This document shows positions 1 to 14,789 of a stretch of DNA of 64,000 bases, in pieces. The position numbers and the translations under genes were made by a program. The notes under the pieces are model-generated. The model ran no database searches. It was not told the origin of the DNA and saw only the letters and a list, made by a program, of their open reading frames with translations. This stretch comes from Tipula vernalis (Eukaryota; Arthropoda; Insecta; Diptera; Tipulidae): NCBI GenBank assembly GCA_958295665.1, contig OY282560.1, positions 88,574,311-88,638,310 of the forward strand, written 5' to 3'. Numbering within the stretch: the first letter of the stretch is position 1; each line of letters opens with the position of its first letter.

Positions 1-75
1 TAGATTTTGCCGCCCAAAAACTTGTGGGCTATAGCACAGTTGATTTTCAATCAAATTGAGTTTTCTAAGAAATGT

Positions 76-1030
76 TTAGAAATAATCGAGCAATCAAAAT
101 GAAAATTATCACAGCAATTACAGGTCCCAAAACCTATTGATAGAGGTATCAACCATCGTAATCGGACCATTTTAGATTTTGCCGCCCAAAAACTTGTGCG
201 CTATAGCACAGTTGATTTTCAATCAAATTGAATTTTCTAAGAAATGTTTAGAAATAATCGAGCAATCAAAATGGAAATTGTCACAGCAATTACAGGTCCC
301 AAAACCTATTGATAGAGGTATCAACCATCGTAATCGGACCATTTTAGATTTTGCCGCCCAAAAACTTGTGGGCTATAGCACAGTTGATTTTCAATAAAAT
401 TGAATTTTCTAAGAAATGTTTAGAAATAATCGAGCAATCAAAATGAAAATTATCACAGCAATTACAGGTCCCAAAACCTATTGATAGAGGTATCAACCAT
501 CGTAATCGGACCATTTTAGATTTTGCCGCCCAAAAACTTGTGGGCTATAGCACAGTTGATTTTCAATAAAATTGAGTTTTCTAAGAAATGTTTAGAAATA
601 ATCGAGCAATCAAAATGGAAATTGTCACAGCAATTACAGGTCCCAAAACCTATTGACAGAGGTATCAACCATCGTAATCGGACCATTTTAGATTTTGCCG
701 CCCAAAAACTTGTGGGCTATACCACAGTTGATTTTCAATAAAATTGAATTTTCTAAGAAATGTTTAGAAATAATCGAGCAATGAAAATGGAAATTGTCAC
801 AGCAATTACAGGTCCCAAAACCTATTGATAGAGGTATCAACCATCGTAATCGGACCATTTTAGATTTTGCCGCCCAAAAACTTGTGGGCTATAGCACAGT
901 TGATTTTCAATAAAATGGAATTTTCTAAGAAATATTTAGAAATAATCGAGCAATCAAAATGGAAATTATCACAGCAATTACAGGTCCCAAAACCTATTGA
1001 TAGAGGTATCAACCATCGTAATCGGACCAT
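76..1030 (+). repeat. Block duplicated at +2,402 bp (copy at about 2,478-3,432)
   Basis: The order of variant monomers (GTGCGC with AATCAAATTG, then GACAGAGG with ACCACAG, then GAGCAATGAAAATGG, then AAAATGGAATT with AAATATTTAG) is the same in both places at a constant offset of 2,402 bp, which is fourteen units minus a 6-bp deletion. After about 1,030 the second copy has one extra monomer and the offset becomes 2,574 bp. Edges are approximate. Confidence 0.75.
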
Positions 1031-1749
1031 TTTAGATTTTGCCGCCCAAAAACTTGTGGTTGCAGTTGATTTTCAATAAAATTGAATTTTCTAAGAAATG
1101 TTTAGAAATAATCGAGCAATCAAAATGGAAATTGTCACAGCAATTACAGGTCCCGAAACCTATTGATAGAGGTATCAACCATCGTAATCGGACCATTTTA
1201 GATTTTGCCGCCCAAAAACTTGTGGGCTATAGCACAGTTGATTTTCAATAAAATTGAATTTTCTAAGAAATGTTTAGAAATAATCGAGCAATCAAAATGG
1301 AAATTGTCACAGCAATTACAGGTCCCGAAACCTATTGATAGAGGTATCAACCATCGTAATCGGACCATTTTAGATTTTGCCGCCCAAAAACTTGTGGGCT
1401 ATAGCACAGTTGATTTTCAATAAAATTGAATTTTCTAAGAAATGTTTAGAAATAATCGAGCAATCAAAATGGAAATTGTCACAGCAATTACAGGTCCCGA
1501 AACCTATTGATAGAGGTATCAACCATCGTAATCGGACCATTTTAGATTTTGCCGCCCAAAAACTTGTGGGCTATAGCACAGTTGATTTTCAATAAAATTG
1601 AATTTTCTAAGAAATGTTTAGAAATAATCGAGCAATCAAAATGGAAATTGTCACAGGAATTACAGGTCCCGAAACCTATTGATAGAGGTATCAACCATCG
1701 TAATCGGACCATTTTAGATTTTGCCGCCCAAAAACTTGTGGGCTATAGC

Positions 1750-2500
1750 ACAGTTGATTTTCAATAAAATTGAATTTTCTAAGAAATGTTTAGAAATAAT
1801 CGAGCAATCAAAATGAAAATTACCACAGCAATTACAGGTCCCAAAACCTATTGATAGAGGTATCAACCATCGTAATCGGACCATTTTAGATTTTGCCGCC
1901 CAAAAACTTGTGGGCTATAGCACAGTTGATTTTCAATAAAATTGAATTTTCTAAGAAATGTTTAGAAATAATCGAGCAATCAAAATGGAAATTGTCACAG
2001 CAATTACAGGTCCCAAAACCTATTGATAGAGGTATCAACCATCGTAATCGGACCATTTTAGATTTTGCCGCCCAAAAACTTGTGCGCTATAGCACAGTTG
2101 ATTTTCAATCAAATTGAATTTTCTAAGAAATGTTTAGAAATAATCGAGCAATCAAAATGGAAATTGTCACAGCAATTACAGGTCCCAAAACCTATTGATA
2201 GAGGTATCAACCATCGTAATCGGACCATTTTAGATTTTGCCGCCCAAAAACTTGTGGGCTATAGCACAGTTGATTTTCAATAAAATTGAATTTTCTAAGA
2301 AATGTTTAGAAATAATCGAGCAATCAAAATGAAAATTATCACAGCAATTACAGGTCCCAAAACCTATTGATAGAGGTATCAACCATCGTAATCGGACCAT
2401 TTTAGATTTTGCCGCCCAAAAACTTGTGGACTATAGCACAGTTGATTTTCAATAAAATTGAATTTTCTAAGAAATATTTAGAAATAATCGAGCAATCAAA
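1750..2500 (+). repeat. Block duplicated at +3,078 bp (copy at about 4,830-5,580)
   Basis: Diagnostic variants AAAATTACCACAGC (1,811 and 4,889), GTGCGCTATAG (2,083 and 5,161) and GTGGACTATAG (near 2,428 and 5,506) occur in the same order at an offset of 3,078 bp, equal to eighteen units minus three 6-bp deletions. Confidence 0.7.
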
Positions 2501-5500
2501 ATGAAAATTATCACAGCAATTACAGGTCCCAAAACCTATTGATAGAGGTATCAACCATCGTAATCGGACCATTTTAGATTTTGCCGCCCAAAAACTTGTG
2601 CGCTATAGCACAGTTGATTTTCAATCAAATTGAATTTTCTAAGAAATGTTTAGAAATAATCGAGCAATCAAAATGGAAATTGTCACAGCAATTACAGGTC
2701 CCAAAACCTATTGATAGAGGTATCAACCATCGTAATCGGACCATTTTAGATTTTGCCGCCCAAAAACTTGTGGGCTATAGCACAGTTGATTTTCAATAAA
2801 ATTGAATTTTCTAAGAAATGTTTAGAAATAATCGAGCAATCAAAATGAAAATTATCACAGCAATTACAGGTCCCAAAACCTATTGATAGAGGTATCAACC
2901 ATCGTAATCGGACCATTTTAGATTTTGCCGCCCAAAAACTTGTGGGCTATAGCACAGTTGATTTTCAATAAAATTGAGTTTTCTAAGAAATGTTTAGAAA
3001 TAATCGAGCAATCAAAATGGAAATTGTCACAGCAATTACAGGTCCCAAAACCTATTGACAGAGGTATCAACCATCGTAATCGGACCATTTTAGATTTTGC
3101 CGCCCAAAAACTTGTGGGCTATACCACAGTTGATTTTCAATAAAATTGAATTTTCTAAGAAATGTTTAGAAATAATCGAGCAATGAAAATGGAAATTGTC
3201 ACAGCAATTACAGGTCCCAAAACCTATTGATAGAGGTATCAACCATCGTAATCGGACCATTTTAGATTTTGCCGCCCAAAAACTTGTGGGCTATAGCACA
3301 GTTGATTTTCAATAAAATGGAATTTTCTAAGAAATATTTAGAAATAATCGAGCAATCAAAATGGAAATTATCACAGCAATTACAGGTCCCAAAACCTATT
3401 GATAGAGGTATCAACCATCGTAATCGGACCATTTTAGATTTTGCCGCCCAAAAACTTGTGGGCTATAGCACAGTTGATTTTCAATAAAATGGAATTTTCT
3501 AAGAAATATTTAGAAATAATCGAGCAATCAAAATGGAAATTATCACAGCAATTACAGGTCCCAAAACCTATTGATAGAGGTATCAACCATCGTAATCGGA
3601 CCATTTTAGATTTTGCCGCCCAAAAACTTGTGGTTGCAGTTGATTTTCAATAAAATTGAATTTTCTAAGAAATGTTTAGAAATAATCGAGCAATCAAAAT
3701 GGAAATTGTCACAGCAATTACAGGTCCCGAAACCTATTGATAGAGGTATCAACCATCGTAATCGGACCATTTTAGATTTTGCCGCCCAAAAACTTGTGGG
3801 CTATAGCACAGTTGATTTTCAATAAAATTGAGTTTTCTAAGAAATGTTTAGAAATAATCGAGCAATCAAAATGGAAATTGTCACAGCAATTACAGGTCCC
3901 AAAACCTATTGACAGAGGTATCAACCATCGTAATCGGACCATTTTAGATTTTGCCGCCCAAAAACTTGTGGGCTATACCACAGTTGATTTTCAATAAAAT
4001 TGAATTTTCTAAGAAATGTTTAGAAATAATCGAGCAATGAAAATGGAAATTGTCACAGCAATTACAGGTCCCAAAACCTATTGATAGAGGTATCAACCAT
4101 CGTAATCGGACCATTTTAGATTTTGCCGCCCAAAAACTTGTGGGCTATAGCACAGTTGATTTTCAATAAAATGGAATTTTCTAAGAAATATTTAGAAATA
4201 ATCGAGCAATCAAAATGGAAATTATCACAGCAATTACAGGTCCCAAAACCTATTGATAGAGGTATCAACCATCGTAATCGGACCATTTTAGATTTTGCCG
4301 CCCAAAAACTTGTGGTTGCAGTTGATTTTCAATAAAATTGAATTTTCTAAGAAATGTTTAGAAATAATCGAGCAATCAAAATGGAAATTGTCACAGCAAT
4401 TACAGGTCCCGAAACCTATTGATAGAGGTATCAACCATCGTAATCGGACCATTTTAGATTTTGCCGCCCAAAAACTTGTGGGCTATAGCACAGTTGATTT
4501 TCAATAAAATTGAATTTTCTAAGAAATGTTTAGAAATAATCGAGCAATCAAAATGGAAATTGTCACAGCAATTACAGGTCCCGAAACCTATTGATAGAGG
4601 TATCAACCATCGTAATCGGACCATTTTAGATTTTGCCGCCCAAAAACTTGTGGGCTATAGCACAGTTGATTTTCAATAAAATGGAATTTTCTAAGAAATA
4701 TTTAGAAATAATCGAGCAATCAAAATGGAAATTATCACAGCAATTACAGGTCCCAAAACCTATTGATAGAGGTATCAACCATCGTAATCGGACCATTTTA
4801 GATTTTGCCGCCCAAAAACTTGTGGTTGCAGTTGATTTTCAATAAAATTGAATTTTCTAAGAAATGTTTAGAAATAATCGAGCAATCAAAATGAAAATTA
4901 CCACAGCAATTACAGGTCCCAAAACCTATTGATAGAGGTATCAACCATCGTAATCGGACCATTTTAGATTTTGCCGCCCAAAAACTTGTGGGCTATAGCA
5001 CAGTTGATTTTCAATAAAATTGAATTTTCTAAGAAATGTTTAGAAATAATCGAGCAATCAAAATGGAAATTGTCACAGCAATTACAGGTCCCAAAACCTA
5101 TTGATAGAGGTATCAACCATCGTAATCGGACCATTTTAGATTTTGCCGCCCAAAAACTTGTGCGCTATAGCACAGTTGATTTTCAATCAAATTGAATTTT
5201 CTAAGAAATGTTTAGAAATAATCGAGCAATCAAAATGGAAATTGTCACAGCAATTACAGGTCCCAAAACCTATTGATAGAGGTATCAACCATCGTAATCG
5301 GACCATTTTAGATTTTGCCGCCCAAAAACTTGTGGGCTATAGCACAGTTGATTTTCAATAAAATTGAATTTTCTAAGAAATGTTTAGAAATAATCGAGCA
5401 ATCAAAATGAAAATTATCACAGCAATTACAGGTCCCAAAACCTATTGATAGAGGTATCAACCATCGTAATCGGACCATTTTAGATTTTGCCGCCCAAAAA

Positions 5501-8500
5501 CTTGTGGACTATAGCACAGTTGATTTTCAATAAAATTGAATTTTCTAAGAAATATTTAGAAATAATCGAGCAATCAAAATGAAAATTATCACAGCAATTA
5601 CAGGTCCCAAAACCTATTGATAGAGGTATCAACCATCGTAATCGGACCATTTTAGATTTTGCCGCCCAAAAACTTGTGGGCTATAGCACAGTTGATTTTC
5701 AATAAAATTGAGTTTTCTAAGAAATGTTTAGAAATAATCGAGCAATCAAAATGGAAATTGTCACAGCAATTACAGGTCCCAAAACCTATTGACAGAGGTA
5801 TCAACCATCGTAATCGGACCATTTTAGATTTTGCCGCCCAAAAACTTGTGGGCTATAGCACAGTTGATTTTCAATAAAATTGAATTTTCTAAGAAATGTT
5901 TAGAAATAATCGAGCAATCAAAATGAAAATTATCACAGCAATTACAGGTCCCAAAACCTATTGATAGAGGTATCAACCATCGTAATCGGACCATTTTAGA
6001 TTTTGCCGCCCAAAAACTTGTGGGCTATAGCACAGTTGATTTTCAATAAAATTGAGTTTTCTAAGAAATGTTTAGAAATAATCGAGCAATCAAAATGAAA
6101 ATTGTCACAGCAATTACAGGTCCCGAAACCTATTGATAGAGGTATCAACCATCGTAATCGGACCATTTTAGATTTTGCCGCCCAAAAACTTGTGGGCTAT
6201 AGCACAGTTGATTTTCAATAAAATTGATTTTTCTAAGAAATGTTTAGAAATAATCGAGCAATCAAAATGGAAATTGTCACAGCAATTACAGGTCCCGAAA
6301 CCTATTGATAGAGGTATCAACCATCGTAATCGGACCATTTTAGATTTTGCCGCCCAAAAACTTGTGGGCTATAGCACAGTTGATTTTCAATAAAATTGAA
6401 TTTTCTAAGAAATGTTTAGAAATAATCGAGCAATCAAAATGAAAATTATCACAGCAATTACAGGTCCCAAAACCTATTGATAGAGGTATCAACCATCGTA
6501 ATCGGACCATTTTAGATTTTGCCGCCCAAAAACTTGTGGGCTATAGCACAGTTGATTTTCAATAAAATTGATTTTTCTAAGAAATGTTTAGAAATAATCG
6601 AGCAATCAAAATGGAAATTGTCACAGCAATTACAGGTCCCGAAACCTATTGATAGAGGTATCAACCATCGTAATCGGACCATTTTAGATTTTGCCGCCCA
6701 AAAACTTGTGGGCTATAGCACAGTTGATTTTCAATAAAATTGAATTTTCTAAGAAATGTTTAGAAATAATCGAGCAATCAAAATGGAAATTGTCACAGCA
6801 ATTACAGGTCCCAAAACCTATTGATAGAGGTATCAACCATCGTAATCGGACCATTTTAAATTTTGCCGCCCAAAAACTTGTGGGCTATAGCACAGTTGAT
6901 TTTCAATAAAATTGAATTTTCTAAGAGATGTTTAGAAATAATCGAGCAATCAAAATGGAAATTGTCACAGCAATTACAGGTCCCAAAACCTATTGATAGA
7001 GGTATCAACCATCGTAATCGGACCATTTTAAATTTTCCCGCCCAAAAACTTGTGGGCTATAGCACAGTTGATTTTCAATCAAATTGAATTTTCTAAAAAA
7101 TGTTTAGAAATAATCGAGCAATCAAAATGGAAATTGTCACAGCAATTACAGGTCCCAAAACCTATTGACAGAGGTATCAACCATCGTAATCGGACCATTT
7201 TAGATTTTGCCGCCCAAAAACTTGTGGGCTATACCACAGTTGATTTTCAATAAAATTGAATTTTCTAAGAAATGTTTAGAAATAATCGAGCAATGAAAAT
7301 GGAAATTGTCACAGCAATTACAGGTCCCAAAACCTATTGATAGAGGTATCAACCATCGTAATCGGACCATTTTAGATTTTGCCGCCCAAAAACTTGTGGG
7401 CTATAGCACAGTTGATTTTCAATAAAATTGAATTTTCTAAGAGATGTTTAGAAATAATCGAGCAATCAAAATGGAAATTGTCACAGCAATTACAGGTCCC
7501 AAAACCTATTGATAGAGGTATCAACCATCGTAATCGGACCATTTTAAATTTTGCCGCCCAAAAACTTGTGGGCTATAGCACAGTTGATTTTCAATCAAAT
7601 TGAATTTTCTAAGAAATGTTTAGAAATAATCGAGCAATCAAAATGGAAATTGTCACAGCAATTACAGGTCCCGAAACCTATTGATAGAGGTATCAACCAT
7701 CGTAATCGGACCATTTTAGATTTTGCCGCCCAAAAACTTGTGGGCTATAGCACAGTTGATTTTCAATAAAATTGAATTTTCTAAGAAATGTTTAGAAATA
7801 ATCGAGCAATCAAAATGGAAATTGTCACAGCAATTACAGGTCCCAAAACCTATTGATAGAGGTATCAACCATCGTAATCGGACCATTTTAGATTTTGCCG
7901 CCCAAAAACTTGTGGGCTATAGCACAGTTGATTTTCAATAAAATTGAATTTTCTAAGAAATGTTTAGAAATAATCGAGCAATCAAAATGAAAATTATCAC
8001 AGCAATTACAGGTCCCAAAACCTATTGATAGAGGTATCAACCATCGTAATCGGACCATTTTAGATTTTTCCGCCCAAAAACTTGTGGGCTATAGCACAGT
8101 TGATTTTCAATAAAATGGAGTTTTCTAAGAAATGTTTAGAAATAATCGAGCAATCAAAATGGAAATTGTCACAGCAATTACAGGTCCCAAAACCTATTGA
8201 CAGAGGTATCAACCATCGTAATCGGACCATTTTAGATTTTGCCGCCCAAAAACTTGTGGGCTATAGCACAGTTGATTTTCAATAAAATTGAGTTTTCTAA
8301 GAAATGTTTAGAAATAATCGATCAATCAAAATGGAAATTGTCACAGCAATTACAGGTCCCAAAACCTATTGACAGAGGTATCAACCATCGTAATCGGACC
8401 ATTTTAGATTTTGCCGCCCAAAAACTTGTGGGCTATAGCACAGTTGATTTTCAATAAAATTGAATTTTCTAAGAAATATTTAGAAATAATCGAGCAATCA

Positions 8501-11500
8501 AAATGAAAATTGTCACAGCAATTACAGGTCCCGAAACCTATTGATAGAGGTATCAACCATCGTAATCGGACCATTTTAGATTTTGCCGCCCAAAAACTTG
8601 TGGGCTATAGCACAGTTGATTTTCAATAAAATTGAATTTTCTAAGAAATGTTTAGAAATAATCGAGCAATCAAAATGAAAATTATCACAGCAATTACAGA
8701 TCCCAAAACCTATTGATAGAGGTATCAACCATCGTAATCGGACCATTTTAGATTTTGCCGCCCAAAAACTTGTGGGCTATAGCACAGTTGATTTTCAATA
8801 AAATTGAATTTTCTAAGAAATATTTAGAAATAATCGAGCAATCAAAATGAAAATTGTCACAGCAATTACAGGTCCCGAAACCTATTGATAGAGGTATCAA
8901 CCATCGTAATCGGACCATTTTAGATTTTGCCGCCCAAAAACTTGTGGGCTATAGCACAGTTGATTTTCAATAAAATTGAATTTTCTAAGAAATGTTTAGA
9001 AATAATCGAGCAATCAAAATGGAAATTGTCACAGCAATTACAGGTCCCGAAACCTATTGATAGAGGTATCAACCATCGTAATCGGACCATTTTAGATTTT
9101 GCCGCCCAAAAACTTGTGGGCTATAGCACAGTTGATTTTCAATCAAATTGAATTTTCTAAGAAATGTTTAGAAATAATCGAGCAATCAAAATGGAAATTG
9201 TCACAGCAATTACAGGTCCCGAAACCTATTGATAGAGGATCAACCATCGTAATCGGACCATTTTAGATTTTGCCGCCCAAAAACTTGTGGGCTATAGCAC
9301 AGTTGATTTTCAATAAAATTGAATTTTCTAAGAAATGTTTAGAAATAATCGAGCAATCAAAATGGAAATTGTCACAGCAATTACAGGTCCCAAAACCTAT
9401 TGATAGAGGTATCAACCATCGTAATCGGACCATTTTAGATTTTGCCGCCCAAAAACTTGTGGGCTATAGCACAGTTGATTTTCAATAAAATTGAATTTTC
9501 TAAGAAATGTTTAGAAATAATCGAGCAATCAAAATGAAAATTATCACAGCAATTACAGGTCCCAAAACCTATTGATAGAGGTATCAACCATCGTAATCGG
9601 ACCATTTTAGATTTTTCCGCCCAAAAACTTGTGGGCTATAGCACAGTTGATTTTCAATAAAATTGAGTTTTCTAAGAAATGTTTAGAAATAATCGAGCAA
9701 TCAAAATGGAAATTGTCACAGCAATTACAGGTCCCAAAACCTATTGACAGAGGTATCAACCATCGTAATCGGACCATTTTAGATTTTGCCGCCCAAAAAC
9801 TTGTGGGCTATAGCACAGTTGATTTTCAATAAAATTGAATTTTCTAAGAAATGTTTAGAAATAATCGAGCAATCAAAATGGAAATTGTCACAGCAATTAC
9901 AGGTCCCAAAACCTATTGATAGAGGTATCAACCATCGTAATCGGACCATTTGAAATTTTGCCGCCCAAAAACTTGTGGGCTATAACACAGTTGATTTTCA
10001 ATAAAATTGAATTTTCTAAGAGATGTTTAGAAATAATCGAGCAATCAAAATGGAAATTGTCACAGCAATTACAGGTCCCGAAACCTATTGATAGAGGTAT
10101 CAACCATCGTAATCGGACCATTTTAGATTTTGCCGCCCAAAAACTTGTGGGCTATAGCACAGTTGATTTTCAATCAAATTGAATTTTCTAAGAAATGTTT
10201 AGAAATAATCGAGCAATCAAAATGGAAATTGTCACAGCAATTACAGGTCCCGAAACCTATTGATAGAGGTATCAACCATCGTAATCGGACCATTTTAGAT
10301 TTTGCCGCCCAAAAACTTGTGGGCTATAGCACAGTTGATTTTCAATAAAATCGAATTTTCTAAGAAATGTTTAGAAATAGTCGAGCAATCAAAATGAAAA
10401 TTGTCACAGCAATTACAGGTCCCAAAACCTATTGATAGAGGTATCAATCATCGTAATCGGACCATTTTATATTTTTGCCGCCCAAAAACTTGTGGGCTAT
10501 AGCACAGTTGATTTTCAATAAAATTGAATTTTCTAAGAAATGTTTAGAAATAATCGAGCAATCAAAATGGAAATTGTCACAGCAATTACAGGTCCCGAAA
10601 CCTATTGATAGAGGTATCAACCATCGTAATCGGACCATTTTAGATTTTGCCGCCCAAAAACTTGTGGGCTATAGCACAGTTGATTTTCAATAAAATTGAA
10701 TTTTCTAAGAAATGTTTAGAAATAATCGAGCAATCAAAATGGAAATTGTCACAGCAATTACAGGTCCCAAAACCTATTGATAGAGGTATCAACCATCGTA
10801 ATCGGACCATTTGAAATTTTGCCGCCCAAAAACTTGTGGGCTATAACACAGTTGATTTTCAATAAAATTGAATTTTCTAAGAGATGTTTAGAAATAATCG
10901 AGCAATCAAAATGGAAATTGTCACAGCAATTACAGGTCCCGAAACCTATTGATAGAGGTATCAACCATCGTAATCGGACCATTTTAGATTTTGCCGCCCA
11001 AAAACTTGTGGGCTATAGCACAGTTGATTTTCAATAAAATTGAATTTTCTAAGAAATGTTTAGAAATAATCGAGCAATCAAAATGGAAATTGTCACAGCA
11101 ATTACAGGTCCCAAAACCTATTGATAGAGGTATCAACCATCGTAATCGGACCATTTGAAATTTTGCCGCCCAAAAACTTGTGGGCTATAACACAGTTGAT
11201 TTTCAATAAAATTGAATTTTCTAAGAGATGTTTAGAAATAATCGAGCAATCAAAATGGAAATTGTCACAGCAATTACAGGTCCCGAAACCTATTGATAGA
11301 GGTATCAACCATCGTAATCGGACCATTTTAGATTTTGCCGCCCAAAAACTTGTGGGCTATAGCACAGTTGATTTCCAATCAAATTGAATTTTCTAAGAAA
11401 TGTTTAGAAATAATCGAGCAATCAAAATAAAAATTGTCACAGCAATTACAGGTCCCGAAACCTATTGATAGAGGTATCAACCATCGTAATCGGACCATTT

Positions 11501-14500
11501 TAGATTTTGCCGCCCAAAAACTTGTGGGCTATAGCACAGTTGATTTTCAATAAAATCGAATTTTCTAAGAAATGTTTAGAAATAGTCGAGCAATCAAAAT
11601 GAAAATTGTCACAGCAATTACAGGTCCCAAAACCTATTGATAGAGGTATCAACCATCGTAATCGGACCATTTTAAATTTTGCCGCCCAAAAACTTGTGGG
11701 CTATAGCACAGTTGATTTTCAATAAAATGGAATTTTCTAAGAAATGTTTAGAAATAATCGAGCAATCAAAATGGAAATTGTCACAGCAATTACAGGTCCC
11801 GAAACCTATTGATAGAGGTATCAACCATCGTAATCGGACCATTTGAGATTTTGCCGCCCAAAAACTTGTGGGCTATAGCACAGTTGATTTTCAATAAAAT
11901 TGAATTTTCTAAGAAATGTTTAGAAATAATCGAGCAATCAAAATGGAAATTGTCACAGCAATTACAGGTCCCAAAACCTATTGATAGAGGTATCAATCAC
12001 CGTGATCGGACCATTTTATATTTTTGCCGCCCAAAAACTTGTGGGCTATAGCACAGTTGATTTTCAATAAAATTGAATTTTCTAAGAAATGTTTAGAAAT
12101 AATCGAGCAATCAAAATGGAAATTGTCACAGCAATTACAGGTCCCGAAACCTATTGATAGAGGTATCAACCATCGTAATCGGACCATTTGAGATTTTGCC
12201 GCCCAAAAACTTGTGGGCTATAGCACAATTGATTTTCAATAAAATCGAATTTTCTAAGAAATGTTTAGAAATAGTCGAGCAATCAAAATGAAAATTGTCA
12301 CAGCAATTACAGGTCCCAAAACCTATTGATAGAGGTATCAATCATCGTAATCGGACCATTTTAGATTTTTGCCGCCCAAAAACTTGTGGGCTATAGCACA
12401 GTTGATTTTCAATAAAATGGAATTTTCTAAGAAATGTTTAGAAATAGTCGAGCAATCAAAATGAAAATTGTCACAGCAATTACAGGTCCCAAAACCTATT
12501 GATAGAGGTATCAATCATCGTAATCGGACCATTTTATATTTTTGCCGCCCAAAAACTTGTGGGCTATAGCACAGTTGATTTTCAATAAAATGGAATTTTC
12601 TAAGAAATGTTTAGAAATAATCGAGCAATCAAAATGGAAATTGTCACAGCAATTACAGGTTCCGAAACCTATTGATAGAGGTATCAACCATCGTAATCGG
12701 ACCATTTGAGATTTTGCCGCCCAAAAACTTGTGGGCTATAGCACAGTTGATTTTCAATAAAATGGAATTTTCTAAGAAATGGATAGAAATAGTCGAGCAA
12801 TCAAAATGGAAATTGTCACAGCAATTACAGGTCCCGAAACCTATTGATAGAGGTATCAACCATCGTAATCGGACCATTTGAGATTTTGCCGCCCAAAAAC
12901 TTGTGGGCTATAGCACAGTTGATTTTCAATAAAATGGAATTTTCTAAGAAATGTTTAGAAATAATCGAGCAATCAAAATGGAAATTGTAACAGCAATTAC
13001 AGGTTCCGAAACCTATTGATAGAGGTATCAACCATCGTAATCGGACCATTTGAGATTTTGCCGCCCAAAAACTTGTGGGCTATAGCACAGTTGATTTTCA
13101 ATAAAATGGAATTTTCTAAGAAATGTTTAGAAATAATCGAGCAATCAAAATGGAAATTGTCACAGCAATTACAGGTCCCGAAACCTATTGATAGAGGTAT
13201 CAACCATCGTAATCGGACCATTTGAGATTTTGCCGCCCAAAAACTTGTGGGCTATAGCACAGTTGATTTTCAATAAAATGGAATTTTCTAAGAAATGTTT
13301 AGAAATAGTCGAGCAATCAAAATGAAAATTGTCACAGCAATTACAGGTCCCAAAACCTATTGATAGAGGTATCAATCATCGTAATCGGACCATTTTAGAT
13401 TTTTGCCGCCCAAAAACTTGTGGGCTATAGCACAGTTGATTTTCAATAAAATGGAATTTTCTAAGAAATGTTTAGAAATAATCGAGCAATCAAAATGGAA
13501 ATTGTCACAGCAATTACAGGTCCCGAAACCTATTGATAGAGGTATCAACCATCGTAATCGGACCATTTGAGATTTTGCCGCCCAAAAACTTGTGGGCTAT
13601 AGCACAGTTGATTTTCAATAAAATCGAATTTTCTAAGAAATGTTTAGAAATAGTCGAGCAATCAAAATGAAAATTGTCACAGCAATTACAGGTCCCAAAA
13701 CCTATTGATAGAGGTATCAATCATCGTAATCGGACCATTTTAGATTTTTGCCGCCCAAAAACTTGTGGGCTATAGCACAGTTGATTTTCAATAAAATGGA
13801 ATTTTCTAAGAAATGTTTAGAAATAATCGAGCAATCAAAATGGAAATTGTCACAGCAATTACAGGTCCCGAAACCTATTGATAGAGGTATCAACCATCGT
13901 AATCGGACCATTTGAGATTTTGCCGCCCAAAAACTTGTGGGCTATAGCACAGTTGATTTTCAATAAAATGGAATTTTCTAAGAAATGTTTAGAAATAGTC
14001 GAGCAATCAAAATGAAAATTGTCACAGCAATTACAGGTCCCAAAACCTATTGATAGAGGTATCAACCATCGTAATCGGATTATTTTAGATTTTGCCGCCC
14101 AAAAACTTGTGGGCTATAGCACAGTTGATTTTCAATAAAATGGAATTTTCTAAGAAATGTTTAGAAATAATCGAGCAATCAAAATGGTAATTGTCACAGC
14201 AATTACAGGTCCCGAAACCTATTGATAGAGGTATCAACCATCGTAATCGGACCATTTGAGATTTTGCCGCCCAAAAACTTGTGGGCTATAGCACATTTGA
14301 TTTTCAATAAAATTGAATTTTCTAAGAAATGTTTAGAAATAATCGAGCAATCAAAATGGAAATTGTCACAGCAATTACAGGTCCCAAAACCTATTGATAG
14401 AGGTATCAATCACCGTGATCGGACCATTTTATATTTTTGCCGCCCAAAAACTTGTGGGCTATAGCACAGTTGATTTTCAATAAAATTGAATTTTCTAAGA

Positions 14501-14789
14501 AATGTTTAGAAATAATCGAGCAATCAAAATGAAAATTGTCACAGCAATTACAGGTCCCAAAACCTATTGATAGAGGTATCAATCACCGTGATCGGACCAT
14601 TTTATATTTTTGCCGCCCTAAAACTTGTGGCACAGTTGATTTTCAATAAAATTGAATTTTCTAAGAAATGATTAGAAATAATCGAGCAATCAAAATGGAA
14701 ATTGTCACAGCAATTACAGGTTCCGAAACCTATTGATAGAGGTATCAACCATCGTAATCGGACCATTTGAGATTTTGCCGCCCAAAAAC

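Larger units (their letters stand above)
1..9950 (+). repeat. Satellite subregion A (TTTTAGATTTTG subtype)
   Basis: Monomer junctions here almost always read CCATTTTAGATTTTGCCG, and the central segment usually reads AATAAAATTGA. The subregion holds the 6-bp deletion variant reading GTGGTTGCAG (near 1,055, 3,629, 4,311 and 4,821), the GTGCGC variant (near 197, 2,083, 2,599 and 5,161) and the ACCACAG variant. From about 9.95 kb rightwards junctions reading CCATTTGA and CCATTTTATATTTTTG become common, so the array is not uniformly mixed. Confidence 0.8.
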
